NCBI RefSeq assembly: GCF_022458985.1
Contig: NC_061786.1
Coordinates: forward strand, 62,001 to 126,000
From: Mugil cephalus
Taxonomy: Eukaryota > Chordata > Actinopteri > Mugiliformes > Mugilidae
Direction: 5' to 3'
Length of the DNA: 64,000 bases
The position numbers and the translations under genes were made by a program. The notes beneath the pieces are model-generated. The model was given only the letters and a program-made list of their open reading frames with translations. It had not been told where the DNA came from and ran no database searches. Positions within the stretch are counted from its first letter, which is position 1. Every line of letters starts with the position of its first letter. Of this stretch, positions 47,801 through 58,899 are shown piece by piece.

Positions 47801-47931
47801 TGAAGTGTTACGGTTGTTATGATTGGGGGTCATAATCTTGTATTTGTCATAGTTTTACTGACACCTCACTCTTTCCTGTCTCTGTGTGTGAGAGAGATCC
47901 AGGGGCCTCATTTATAGACCGTGCTTACACA

Positions 47932-48665
47932 CACTGTAAAAAAAAAAAAAAGAAAAAGAAAATGTAATATGGCATAATTTTACTGTTTACTTTACAGATT
48001 GTTTCTGTATTTTAAAAAAATAGACTGTGATTTTAATGTGAAATCACTGTAACTGTGAAAACGTGTGAAAACACGATATTTCTGTTCTTTTACAAAAAAC
48101 ATATATTTATTGTTAAAACATGTTCACAAATGTATCGTAATTTTACAAATATTTGTCTGTTATTTAATGGAATAAACTGTAAAATTCTACTTTAAAACTC
48201 TAAAAAAGTTTTAAAATCATTTAAAATTACTGAGAAATTAATAGTTAAATAGCTATTTAACAATGTAGGCTATTGTATGTGTGTGTATATATACACAATC
48301 CAATGTAAATCACAACGTCTTGAATTATTTCACAGCATGAACAAAACACGCGTTTGTTTGAAATGCCGGTCCGCCGCATGAACGACTCTAGTTTATTATA
48401 TCACGTAATGGGTCAACCCGGAAATCGGGCCTTATTAACGTGGTATTAACCCGCTGAAAAGATACGTATCGCCACCTAGTGTGGAAGAGGAGAACAGTTA
48501 TTCGATTTTCTTGAGCTGCATGTAAACTGGGACAAGGACTGTAGCGAGAAAGCATAGCTCGATTAAGCTCTGCATGTAAATGCACTGACAGAAACTTGGA
48601 GCAAACAGCAGCTAATGTTGAGGCTGGAGGAAGGACGAATGCAGAAAGCAAGTATCAAACTGAAG
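47932..48665 (+). mobile_element. Left end of a CACTA-like element (CACTGTAAAA family)
   Basis: Starts CACTGTAAAAAAAAAAAAAG and then follows the left part of the element at 53049 (AGATTGTTTCTGTATTTT, GTGAAAACACGATATTT, AATGGAATAAACTGTAAAAT, and so on) to GCAAGTATCAAACTGAAG. Bases 48340-48590 are extra compared with the other copy. The right end is missing; a LINE follows. Confidence 0.75.
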
Positions 48666-48689
48666 AACTTCTTCCAGCCATGAGGACAG

Positions 48690-49748
48690 CGTGGGCAGAA
48701 AGAAAGATTGGGAAAGATTGCCTATCTCCGGTTTGATAAACTCATTGTGCACCTATCATTTCAGAAACCTGAACTGAAGCCTAAACATGCAACAAATGTT
48801 TCTGAGCACTGACTATTTAACATCACATGAACATTCACAGCACGGATGCTTTCACACTCAAATTCACTCACACACTTTCACACACATACAGTCAGTATCA
48901 TATGCTGATATCAATTGTAATGTCAGTAGCTACATCCTTGTGAACAGGCCTGGATGCTAAGCTTTCAACGCTTTGGAGGAGAGTGAAGATGAAACTGATT
49001 TTCTGTATAATGGTCGTTTTGACCCTCATCAAAACATTTTTCATTCATTGAAGGCGGAATCAAAAAAACTATTGTCTTACAGTGAAAATCAGTTTAACTC
49101 ATTGTGTGACAGCCTACCTGCAATGACATTTTCAGCTTTTCACATGAATATCCATAGCTTGCCAAAGAACTAGGATCTCCTAAGGGAACAAGGAAACAAG
49201 GATATTGAGTCCCTATTCATTGAAATAACTCTGTCCAGAAGTGACAAGAAAATAATAAATGGATGTGTCTATCGTCCACCAGATGCGGACATTCCTCATT
49301 TTAATGACAGTATGACACATACATTGAAATTAATAAATAAAGAAAGTAAAAGGGCATATATCCTTGGTGATTATAATATAGATTTCCTCAAATGTGTTAC
49401 AAAGTCACTAACTCTGGATTTTTTGAATAATTCATACTCCAACTATTTTTTTCCTATTATCACTGCACCCACTAGCGTGACAGATAAACCTGCGACATTG
49501 ATAGACAACATCCTGACCAACTCAGGAGATGAAGTGTTCAGCTCAGGTACACTCTGTGTAGACATATCAGACTATTTTCCTGTCATCGCTATAGGAAATT
49601 TGTGCTTAATGATTTTTTTGTGAATGTGGGCCCCACTATTGGAGGGAAAATTACTACTCCTAGTGGAAGCACCTTGGACTATATTGATGGTTGTTTCTCT
49701 TTGTTTAGCAGCTTTGATCCCCCTGATGCAGATGAAGTACTTAAAATA
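48690..49748 (+). mobile_element. LINE fragment: endonuclease end joined to RT start
   Basis: 48973-49173 carries a coding-like piece ending FHMNIHSLPKN, the start of an AP endonuclease. 49260-49620 carries GCVYRPPDADIPHFND, AYILGDYNIDFLK, PATLIDNILTN and VDISDYFPVI, the end of the endonuclease. The next frame, FVLNDFFVNVG to about 49748, is the beginning of the RT region. Parts between these are deleted. The clade (CR1/L2/Daphne-like) is not resolved. Confidence 0.7.
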
Positions 49749-49749
49749 A

Positions 49750-50250
49750 CGTTTCAGCCAAACTAAATAGATCAATCCGATGATCAGTTATCAAATCAGT
49801 CACTAGAAGAGATTTAGACGAGAGAGATCTGACATTTAAAAGACCACATTTAATTTTCTTTTTGTTCTGTTGTACTAGTGAATTTGTGTTGATTTGTGTA
49901 AGGTTCCTATGAATAACTCCTCTATTGTTATTTTTCAATTTAAAAAATCTGGGAGCAGACAGCACATCTATGGAGTTTGGGGAGTTATGGGTGTGAAACA
50001 GTACTAGAGAAGCGGCAGAGAGGCATGTAAGACTGCAACTCTGCCTCCTGGGCTGAACTCTGGGTTGTCCCAGTTTTGGGGGGTTAATAAAATCAGTCAA
50101 ATTCCTAGAGATAAGATAATTAAGAGAAGCACCCGTCAAGGTGGGGTGAACTCCATCTCACCTAATCAGACCAGACTTTCCCCAGAAAGAGTTCCAATTA
50201 TTAACGAAGGCCACCTCACTGGATGGCTTATGACGACATGCGACTATATC
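49750..50250 (-). mobile_element. 5' fragment of an L2-like LINE, head to tail against the previous one
   Basis: The minus-strand frame 50139-49741 has a basic linker and then [20 protein letters not shown] and [13 protein letters not shown], the start of an L2-type endonuclease. It stops abruptly at the junction with the plus-strand LINE at about 49748. Confidence 0.65.
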
Positions 50251-50842
50251 GTCACTGGTCAGATTGGGCAGTGATGTGTGCTGTAAGTGCTGTAAGCAAA
50301 TTTAATTATGATCATTATAATCATGATTTTAATTAAAATTCAAACTTAATTCATAATTCTTAATTCATGTGGCTATGAACTCTTATAAGCACACATATAA
50401 TGTAAGCAGGTGCAACTTTTGAATATTAATGTTCAGTGTTCATGTTGTAGACAGTGGAAGGAATACTTTTGCCCGTTTTTCCTCAATTGCAGCTGCTAAG
50501 CATGTCAGCACCTGGTTGTGACACCAGGTATATTGCCCTTGGGAGAGACTAACCCTGCAACCTGTCAGAAAGTGGCGGAAGTGTACATATAAAAGAACAC
50601 AGTGGGCTGGCAGCATCCTACCCTAACCACTGGTTTAGTTTCTGGGGAGATGGCAGCACAGCATAAATAGCCCCTATCATAAATCTAATCCTGCCAGCCT
50701 CCATGCTCCACAGCTCTCTCCATTTCAACTTTCTTTTCTCTACACTCTCCCAGTTCACCCACTGTCCCTGCTTAGCCTGTGACACTGCCTTAGTACATCT
50801 TACTGTCTGTGAAGGTTCTCAGTCATCCAGGTCATGGTAATC

Positions 50843-51712
50843 CAAAAAAGCGTTGAATAAGGTCAACTGGACTTGTAGAATTTCTTGAAGACGTTTCGCC
50901 ACTCATCCGAGTAGCTTCTTCAGTTCTGATAAACTAGTGGGAAATTGAGGTTTAAATAGGAATAAACTCTGTAAACACCGTATCCCAGTTTATTTAAAAC
51001 CTGGAAACACACTAAGACAGAAACTGGTCCACCCCAAAGACAAAAACACCTAGACAGAAACAGCGTAATGTAGTGTACGCTGTTCAGTGTAGTGAGGAAT
51101 GCACAGACTTGTACATTGGGGAAACAAAACAACCAGTCCGCAAGCGCATGGCCCAACACAGGAGAGCCAGCTCATCAGGAAACGACTCAGCAGTCCACCT
51201 CCACCTGAAGGACAAAGGACACTCCTTTGAGGATACCAACGTCAAAGTCCTGGCCAGAGAGGACAGATGGTTTGCGAGAGGGGGTAAGGAAGCCATCTAT
51301 GTCAAAGTGGAAAAACCTTCTCTAAACACAGGCGGTGGACTGAGATTTAATTTACCAACTATTTATAATTCAGTTTTGACTTCTGTCCCCAAGAAGTTAC
51401 TACAACATTCACACTTTGAGCCTCCAGGCTCCCATGGACAATAGCGTCGTTAGAGCTCTATTCATAGGATAAGTTAGCCTAGGCACACAGTTTCCCCCCA
51501 TTCAAGGACAGGTAAGTACCAGCCATTATGGTAATGAGTGACCCCAGTCTCTGGTCAAGCAAGTTTCGGGTGGGTGTTACCCACAGAGTTTATTCCTATT
51601 TAAACCTCAATTTCCCAATAGTTTATCAGAACTGAAGAAGCTACTCGGATGAGTGGCGAAACGTCTTCAAGAAATTCTACAAGTCTAGTTGACCTTATTC
51701 AATGCTTTTTTG
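50843..51712 (+). mobile_element. Penelope-like element remnant: lone GIY-YIG endonuclease between inverted repeats
   Basis: Arms of about 130 bp at 50843-50972 and 51583-51712 are near-perfect inverted copies and contain GAAGAAGCTACTCGGATGAG and TGGCGAAACGTCTTCAAG, the usual repeat of fish Penelope/Neptune elements. The frame at 51073-51444 encodes the endonuclease: YAVQCSEECTDLYIGETKQP (GIY-YIG-like, with L-Y-I-G), RKRMAQHRRA, HLHLKDKGHSF, and the final R-x-x-KEAIYVKVEKPSLN. A short piece of the RT-endonuclease linker (NTLRQKLVHPKD) precedes it in another frame. The RT domain is gone. Confidence 0.85.
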
Positions 51713-51774
51713 AATACATCTTACTGCTTCCTCATGCCTATGAATCTCCTCTACTACCATCTTTCTCTTTTCTG

Positions 51775-53048
51775 TTACTGATGTGTTATTCCACAGAGCA
51801 AGCTGCACACAGCCCCAGACCTCCACGCCTTTTGCTGTAAATGACCTATGATATTCCTATGCCTGAGGGCAGACTGCGTTTCCTGCACTACATCTTTCGG
51901 ATTCCATTTCCTCAATGTTTTAACCGTGGGCACTACACGCCTAACTACTGGATCTTTCAACTGTGCGAGAGTCATCTCCAGCCTAGCCTTAGCACACTTA
52001 TACTCCTCTGTCAGACTAGTTACTGGGAGCTCAACCTTAACTTTTCTGGGACCTCTTGAATCATGCCTTGAATTATTTCCTGCCTCAATCATTTGAACTG
52101 CACTTTATCACAAGCATCATACCACCTTCTCAAACTCTTCACTGGCTTCTCTACGAGGACCACCTCCTCATTTATAGCAAACATCTTATCTATTGCCTTT
52201 CCTTTAACAACTGAAATACACCTACATTTACTTGGCTCACTTTCATTCTAGCCCACCTCAAGTTGCTGTTTAGCACTCTGGTAGTACATGAAGCAGTTGA
52301 TGTCGCAGTCATCATGTCATCCATGTAGGCCCTAATTGGGGCAGCCTGCAGCTTTTCTCCACCTACCACCCATTTCGAAGCCCTAATAATCACCTCCATT
52401 GCCATGGTAAAAGTAAGTGGAGAGATTGTACTCCCTGCCATGATGTCTACCTCCAGCTGCTGCCATGCTGTAGTGTACTCTGCTGTGGCAAAGCAGAGCT
52501 GTATATCTGAAAAAATAGCCTTTACTAGACCATTGATACTACTGGGAGTCTAAAAAAATCAAAAGCTTCCCATAGCAGACTGTGAGGTACTGATGGAAAT
52601 GCATTAGCCAGGTCTACAAATACAACATGCAGGTCTCTTTTCTCTCACTTTGGTAACTGAATTTGGTACCAGATAATACTGGGGTGCTCTAAGCATCCAG
52701 AAAAGCCGGGGATTCAATGAATGAATTTTTCTCCAAGTAACTGGACAACCTCTGTGCCACAACACTGAAGAACACCCTCCCCTCAACATTAAGCATACTG
52801 CTCAGTCTAAACTGTTTTGTTTCTAATGAACTCCTCTTTTTGGGAATGAAAATCACCCCTGCTCTGTGCCATGCCTTGGGAATAGCATGTTTCTTCCATA
52901 CTGCCTTCATCAACTTCCAAAGAAATCTCAACACATCCTCACAGGGCTGAAGAGGCTCTTGCATGCCTCTGCCCTTCCGGAATCCCGTTCTTCTCCTTCT
53001 CTGTAGCTATCTTCCACTGATTCTTAAGCAGTCTCCTCTCCTCTCCTG
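51775..53048 (-). mobile_element. Hero/NeSL-like LINE, RT and C-terminal half
   Basis: Minus strand. A basic region before RT (EERRLLKNQWKIATEKEK, 53030-52975). RT entry: HRAGVIFIPKKRSSLETKQF and LNVEGRVFFSVVAQRLSSYL (52880-52730). FVDLANAFPSVPHSL (52610-52570) is motif A. AYMDDMMTATS (52330-52290) is the catalytic YxDD. A C-terminal region ends with KWNPKDVVQETQSALRHRNI (51890-51830). Several frames are used. This layout suits the early-branching LINEs with a restriction-like endonuclease. Its upstream half is at 57880-58604. Confidence 0.65.
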
Positions 53049-53460
53049 CACTGTAAAAAAAAACAAAACAAAAAAAAACAAAAAAAAAACAAAGTAATAT
53101 AACAGAATTTTGTTTATTTTTACAGATTATTTCTGTATTTTTAAATACAGAAACAATCTGGACAATCAACGAAAGGAGACTGTGATTTTACATGTCAAAT
53201 GTAAAATAACACAACATCATTGTAGCTGTGAAAACGCGTGTGAAAACATGATATTTGTGTTCTTTTACAAAAAAAAATTTAGAAATACAGATTTTTATTG
53301 TTAAAATATGTTCACAAATGTATCGTAATTTTATAAATATTTGTCTGTTATTTAATGGAATAAACTGTAAAATTCAACAAAACTTAAAACTTAAAAAAAT
53401 CTTTTAAAATTACTGAAGATTAAAAGTAAAATAACGATTTAATACTGTAGGCTATTGTGT

Positions 53461-53480
53461 GTATATATATATATATATAA
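53461..53480. repeat. (TA)n microsatellite
   Basis: TA tract near the left end of the CACTA-like element, also present in shorter form in the copy at 48280-48296. Confidence 0.9.
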
Positions 53481-54420
53481 TCCAATATAAATCACAACAT
53501 CTTGAATTATTTCACAGCATGTCTGAACAAAGTAGTAGCAAACAGCTGCTAATGTCGAGGCTGGAGGAAGGATGAAGGCAGAAGGCAAGTATCAAACTGA
53601 AGCTTAGTAGTATTAGCTTTATTTACCACCATGCCTCTGACTTTACTCAGTCGACAAACCAATCCGCTAGCATGTCGTCAATTGAAGTGTTAGCTAACTG
53701 TGATGACAAAAGTATGGCTGCCGGCGGTGTTTTCACGTGGCGTCTGCCAGTGTTAGTCATAGATATATATATCTGTGACTGTTAGTAGTCAGCCAGACCA
53801 CACACTTTTTATTTTATAACGTTAGCTTAGCACTTAACAATGAGTCATTACGTTTACTTTTGTGAACTAACTGACACAGGCGGAGAGAAAGAGGAACAAC
53901 ATTTGTTTAGAGCTGCAACAATGAACAATAATCGATTATTAACCCTCTTCTACATTTTCACTAGTTTTTTGGCCATAACCTTGACTGCGTGACTTGAAAT
54001 GGCATGATTTCTGGCTAGGATAGGACGCTGGATTTTATGGAACGTGTCAAAATTTTCTTTCCACGCAGACTGCTCCTACTCCTCCACATGCAGGTGTCGC
54101 TAGTGAGACATTTTAAGTGGATTTTCTTCCAAAGAAGAGAGAACAAATGTTTTATAAATGATACTGAGATTTGGTAATGGTTTATTTTAACCAATTACTC
54201 TTTCTTAAAACTAATATTTTCATCTTCCTCTTGCCGCTCACAAATATGAAATTCAAAACAATACTGAAAAATATGTAAAGGATAAGCTAACGATCATCTT
54301 CTAGTTTATTGAGGGGAGATCTGCTAACACAGTTTAGGTACACTTTTTCACAACCAATAGCATTTATTTTGATTTTGGCAAATTTCATGATTCATAATTT
54401 TTTTTTCTTTCTCTCTGCAG

Positions 54421-57108
54421 ATAAGTGGTGAGAGTTGATTTCATGGCATAAACTGGTGGTTAAGAACTCCACTCCTTTCCATGCTGAACTGTACAGTGAA
54501 GCAGTGCTCTCCGCAGTAGGAAAAACCTCAGTCAAAGAACCCAATGTTGAGCAGCTACCGAGGTGTAGTGGAAAGGCACTCATTACGAGAAGGTACTCTT
54601 TCTGTGTTTAAACCAAGGTGAGGCACTTGAATTCAGACAGATTCAGCTCATGCTTGTGATGTAGGACCAGCATGTATACGTTATTGTTACACCTCATGAT
54701 GTGTCCTATGTGCCAGCATTTGCATTGTATGAAGTGAAACAAGCATGAAATGTTGGAAGCCTGAGCAGAAACTAGATTATTAACATTTGCATGTGTACAA
54801 GCTTTGTGGGACAAGAGTAATTTCACTGAAGCATAGCATTGTTGACTCAGAGTCATCTGGAGTTTGAAAGATTAAAATTTGACAGTAACAGTATTTTTCA
54901 TCCCTTCTAGTCCTCCTAGTCATGGATGCAGAGAGTCCGCTTCTGTCTTTCGTCAAATCAGTGCCTAAACTGAGAGACCCTGAGCCTTTGCTGGAGCATC
55001 TGCAATGTTTAGGAGTTGAGGACCTGAGCTACCTGCAGGAGAGTGACCTCCTTTCTGTCCTGAGGCCAGTTGAAGCCAGGAAATGTCTGTTACTGCTCAA
55101 AAAGACAATTATGTGTTTCAATTTGTACAGAATAAACTTTCACATTAAAAAAATGTGCATAGTCAAAATCTACTTATTAGGTCCACCAATACAATGCAGT
55201 CCAATACAGCAGTTCTACTATGAATTATACTTCAAAGAATTTTCTCTACATTTTTGTTGATGTTTTGAAAAAGGTGATGACTATACACAACACTTTGTTC
55301 ATCACTGATTTCATAGTGGGTCTTAGTGGTGGTGTACTGCATTATATTGAGAAAGGAACAGTTTAAAATATATCACTGGCTACTGAGAATAGAATTATGT
55401 AAGGTAATAATATACCCACATTGAGCTATGTGATGTCTGTGTTTAAATATTACTACTATCTGTCCTTTAATAAGGCCAACAACATATCTTGGACAGTCCT
55501 CCAAGCAGCCAGAGCAACCAACAGTTGAGCAGAGCCAGTACCAGTACAAGTCCAGTAACACAGTCTGATGAGATGCCCCTCTCTGGTGAGTACATGCATC
55601 TGTTTCACACAATTACTGTTTTGGGTTAGATGGGCTGAAAAATAACATAATCTACCTGTAACTTAGTGTTATATAGTACAATCAGCAGCAGTGAATTGAC
55701 AGTGTGCTTATAAATCAGTATCATCAGTTGGGTCTATCTTCACTAGATTCTAATTCGGTAGCAAATGACAAACAACTAATGATGGGATTATGGGATGAAC
55801 ACAGGATACTTTATCACAATGTACAAAAAAAATGACTTTTGTATCCAGCAGTAGCAATAGTTCCCCCAACAACAATATGTTGTTCATTTAGTTCCCATGT
55901 ATAGTCAGCCTGGTGTGTATTTTCTTTGTAGTATGTTATGTTGAGATCTTGCAAGCTTGTCTGTCCCAAAGCAACGGTGTCATCTATAGTGGGGCTTGTG
56001 TGACTGCTGTGGTGTTGGAAAAGGCTGTATCTTCTTGCACCTTTATCCTGGTCCTGCCTCTTAAACTGTTATTAGCTGTTATTATTTAATAACCGCTAAT
56101 AGTTTCTGTCTTCTCTTCAGGTGGTTACAGCTCAGAAGCTGCAACTTCACTACGATCAACAAGTAGTTCAAGTATGGACACCACACCTCGTCAACTGTAT
56201 AGAGCAGGGGTCAGCAATCCGCGGCTCCGGAGCCGCATGCAGCTCTTTCGTTCCTCTGTTGCAGCTCTCTGCAGTGAGCGATGCGGAGCAAGGATGCTGA
56301 TCAAAGGCGTTCACTTTTTCATGCTAACTAACTGCCTCAGAATTGTGGCAACTAGTCACTCATCAGTGAACGAGCGAGAGTTACACAACAACTGAATGAC
56401 GCTGAATGCCACACCACACTCATGGTTGTAACATCAACCAAAAAACACTGAACTCCCACGGTGCATTGCAGCTCATTTACTAGTTGCTGTATTTAATTCA
56501 AATATATTTTTATTTTAGTGCATTAGTTTTTTAAATATAATTCTAAATTTGAAATGATGGTGATTTTTTAACATTAAAATAAAACGTATTTAATTTTTTG
56601 TTGCACAAAATATACTCCACAACTGCTTACGTGCGACACCCGCCGGAAGGTCCATCCCGGTATTTATTGAACTTTTCAACCCCAGGTTAGCCAACCGTGG
56701 ATAAATCCCCGTTATGTATGCATAATGCAATTTCGTTTTCTCTGTAGCAGTTATTTCATTTCATAAATGCAACACACTATGGGCCTAGCATAGAGGTGAA
56801 AACGATATATGCAGTGTTATCTTCATTTAAGATGTCAAAGGGGCTTTGTGGCTCCCAGTGTTTTCTTTCCAAATGGCTCTTTGAGTGTTGAGGGTTGCCG
56901 ACCCCTGGTAGAGCGTATGGATTAATTTCCAGTGATGTTTCACCAAGTCTCTAATCAGTATTGTGGATGTATGGTGACTTGTATGTAAATTAGTAACTCA
57001 ACTTTTTTTTTTTAACTTTTTTCTTTCATTAGCAGTTCAGTTGAATTTTTTTTTTGTTTTTTTGTTTGTTTTTTTTTGTTTCAGAACCAGTCATTTTAAT
57101 TGAATAGA
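54421..57108 (+). pseudogene. SAM-like-domain gene carried by the second CACTA-like element
   Basis: Putative exons by AG/GT borders and open frame: 54421-54592 (SWHKLVVKNSTPFHAELYSE and following), 54922-about 55110, about 55475-55585, and from 56121. Exon 2 opens MDAESPLLSFVKSVPKL and then HLQCLGVEDLSYLQESDLLS and VLRPVEARKCLLLLK, which reads like a SAM domain. The next exons encode a Ser/Gln-rich linker (SPPSSQSNQQLSRASTSTSP, and GGYSSEAATSLRSTSSSSSM after an in-phase junction). This order of SAM-like domain plus Ser-rich linker is seen in multicopy fish SAMD3-like proteins. A hAT insertion at 56205 cuts the last exon and no further conserved domain was found, so it is probably dead. A possible last exon (56-57 kb) ends at a TAG near 57106, followed by AATAAA. 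Confidence in the exact exons is low. Confidence 0.5.
56205..56907. mobile_element. 703-bp non-autonomous hAT element nested in the SAM-like gene
   Basis: The left end CAGGGGTCAGCAATCC and the complement of the right end CAGGGGTCGGCAACCC differ at two of 16 positions. Just inside are CCGCGGCTCCGGAGCCGCAT on the left and a GGCTCTTTG-like motif on the right, the pattern of a widespread hAT family. The flanking 8-mers (GTATAGAG and GTAGAGCG) are only partly alike. No transposase frame is present. Confidence 0.8.
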
Positions 57109-57234
57109 TTTTTGAATATTGCTGTAATAATGGCTACCTGCTACAGTTGAATAAAAATACGGAGAATGGGAAATTGTAGCTGTTCTTGTTCAGCTTGGTC
57201 TCATTTTTTTCTCATGTTCTCATGTGTTGAAAAG

Positions 57235-57805
57235 ATCAAATTATTGTTGTAAAGTGTTATATTACATCTAATATAGCCTACAGCCTTTTTAAATAAAATA
57301 ATGCCATTGAAACAACTAATAAGAGCACGTTTCTGTAACTTTAAGTATTATTATTCATATTACAATGTTAATTTGCCATGTGGGTAATTTCATTATTTTA
57401 AAATATAAAATGTAAAATTAAACATTAAAAAAAAACGTAAAACAATTAAATATCCATTTGATGTTTTCTAAAATTAACAGTAAATTCTTGCAATCTAACC
57501 AAATATCTAGTTTTGCAACAGTTGACGTGTTTTGAAAGATTAATCACATTATTTTGTGTCTCATACTGTTGTATTACATCAAATATAAATTATTATACAA
57601 TCTCTTCCCATAAAATAATGTCATTAAAACCGATTAATAACAGCACATTTCTGTAAATTTAAGCATTATTGTACAACATACAACATTTATTTACCATATT
57701 TCTAGGTGATTTAATTGTTTTAAAATGTGAAAATGTTTCTAATTAAACGTTAAAACAACCTGAAAATACGGCAATATCTTGTTAAATTACAAGTACAAAC
57801 TGTAT
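57235..57805. repeat. Diverged two-copy tandem repeat of about 300 bp
   Basis: The order TATTACATC(T/A)AATATA, AAAATAATG(C/T)CATT, TTTCTGTAA, TTTTAAAAT, ATTAAAC(A/G)TTAAA is found first at 57255-57440 and again at 57570-57760, with many substitutions. Confidence 0.75.
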
Positions 57806-57880
57806 TTTCATTGTCGAAAATAACAGTATTTTTACGATAAAGTAATTTTTCGTGATTTTACTGTATTTTTATGGCGCCCC

Positions 57881-58604
57881 TAATGCCAGAAATTTCCCGT
57901 TTATATTTTTCTCCAAGTTACTCTCTACCGGCCCTTTTAGCTTACCTAACACACTGGCCAAATCATTATTGATGTTCTCCCACTTCCTAGTTTCAGCTGC
58001 ACCTGGCCACTTGACCCTTGGTTTCTGACCACTGATCTTCTCCCTCCTTGACTGGCTTGCACTCTCATTTTGCCTCCATGTTAGTATCTGCCTCAACATT
58101 AGGGATGCTGATATCCTGTCAACTGTGGGTTACTTCCTGTTGCTGGACTTCAACCATTGAATTGATACTCTTCTTAAAAAGTAGCGATCAGTGTGGGGAC
58201 CCTGTGTTCCCTCTACCAAGCACTTTTTCCTTGATGGATTCTGACGCCATTTTCTGTTGTTAATGTTCTTCCAGCCAGAAGCCAGCACAAACCTCCTGCT
58301 TTTTCTTATCTCCATCTGCATCATTAGCTTCCACTAACGTCTTTCACCTACTCATTATCAAGCCCATTCCAGAGTCAAAAACTGTGTTAGCCAACGGTGA
58401 GTCATCTTCCGCTCTTGCTCTCGCCAACTCAAGGGGTATTTTATCGCTGTTCAGAATTGTAGCTACATAGGGTGTAGTCAGTGGCTTAGCAAAGCCTTGG
58501 CTATTGCTACGGTGAGGTGCTAACCCACTGTAGCCCTTGCAGGGAGTGTTCCCTCCTGTCAGCTGTCTTTCCATGCTGTCACTAAGCCTTGTTGTCAGCT
58601 GCAC
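57881..58604 (-). mobile_element. Hero/NeSL-like LINE, upstream (N-terminal) half
   Basis: Minus-strand frames at 58604-58344, 58324-58130 and 58099-57869 include VKWPGAAETRKWENINNDLA and VLGKLKGPVESNLEK, the region upstream of RT in Hero-like ORFs. It continues, after the CACTA-like insertion, into EERRLLKNQW at 53030. Stops separate the pieces. Confidence 0.55.
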
Positions 58605-58899
58605 TGTCCACAGCAGTCACTAGCCTAGGCTAATTTTAACATTCATTGTTACACAGGACAATCCCTTGTACCAAGATCTGAGGCAAAACACATTTGGAAG
58701 CCCAGTCCAACTGACAAACTGACCAGCAGGCTAGCAGTAAGCTACCAACCTGCAACCAACAAGAAGACACCAGCTAACTAGCCTAGCCAACAGCAGTAGG
58801 TGAGAAGTGATGGGATATACAACTACATGTCAACCAATACATCTCCCCCTGCCAAGATCCAAGATAAAACACTTTTGTGCTTTTTCTCAACATAAGACG
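58605..58899. other. Spacer
   Basis: No recognised feature. Confidence 0.3.

Larger units (their letters stand above)
53049..57880 (+). mobile_element. Second CACTA-like element, inserted in the Hero-like LINE
   Basis: The left end CACTGTAAAAAAAAACAAAA matches the copy at 47932. The flanking LINE is coding-like up to 53048 and resumes from about 57880, so everything between is an insertion. The right border lies in the stretch ending ...TTTTTATGGCGCCCCTAATGC. I could not find a TTTTTACAGTG terminus there, so the right end is either diverged or trimmed. It carries a plus-strand, intron-containing SAM-like gene, a nested hAT element and, near the right end, a duplicated AT-rich block. Confidence 0.65.
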
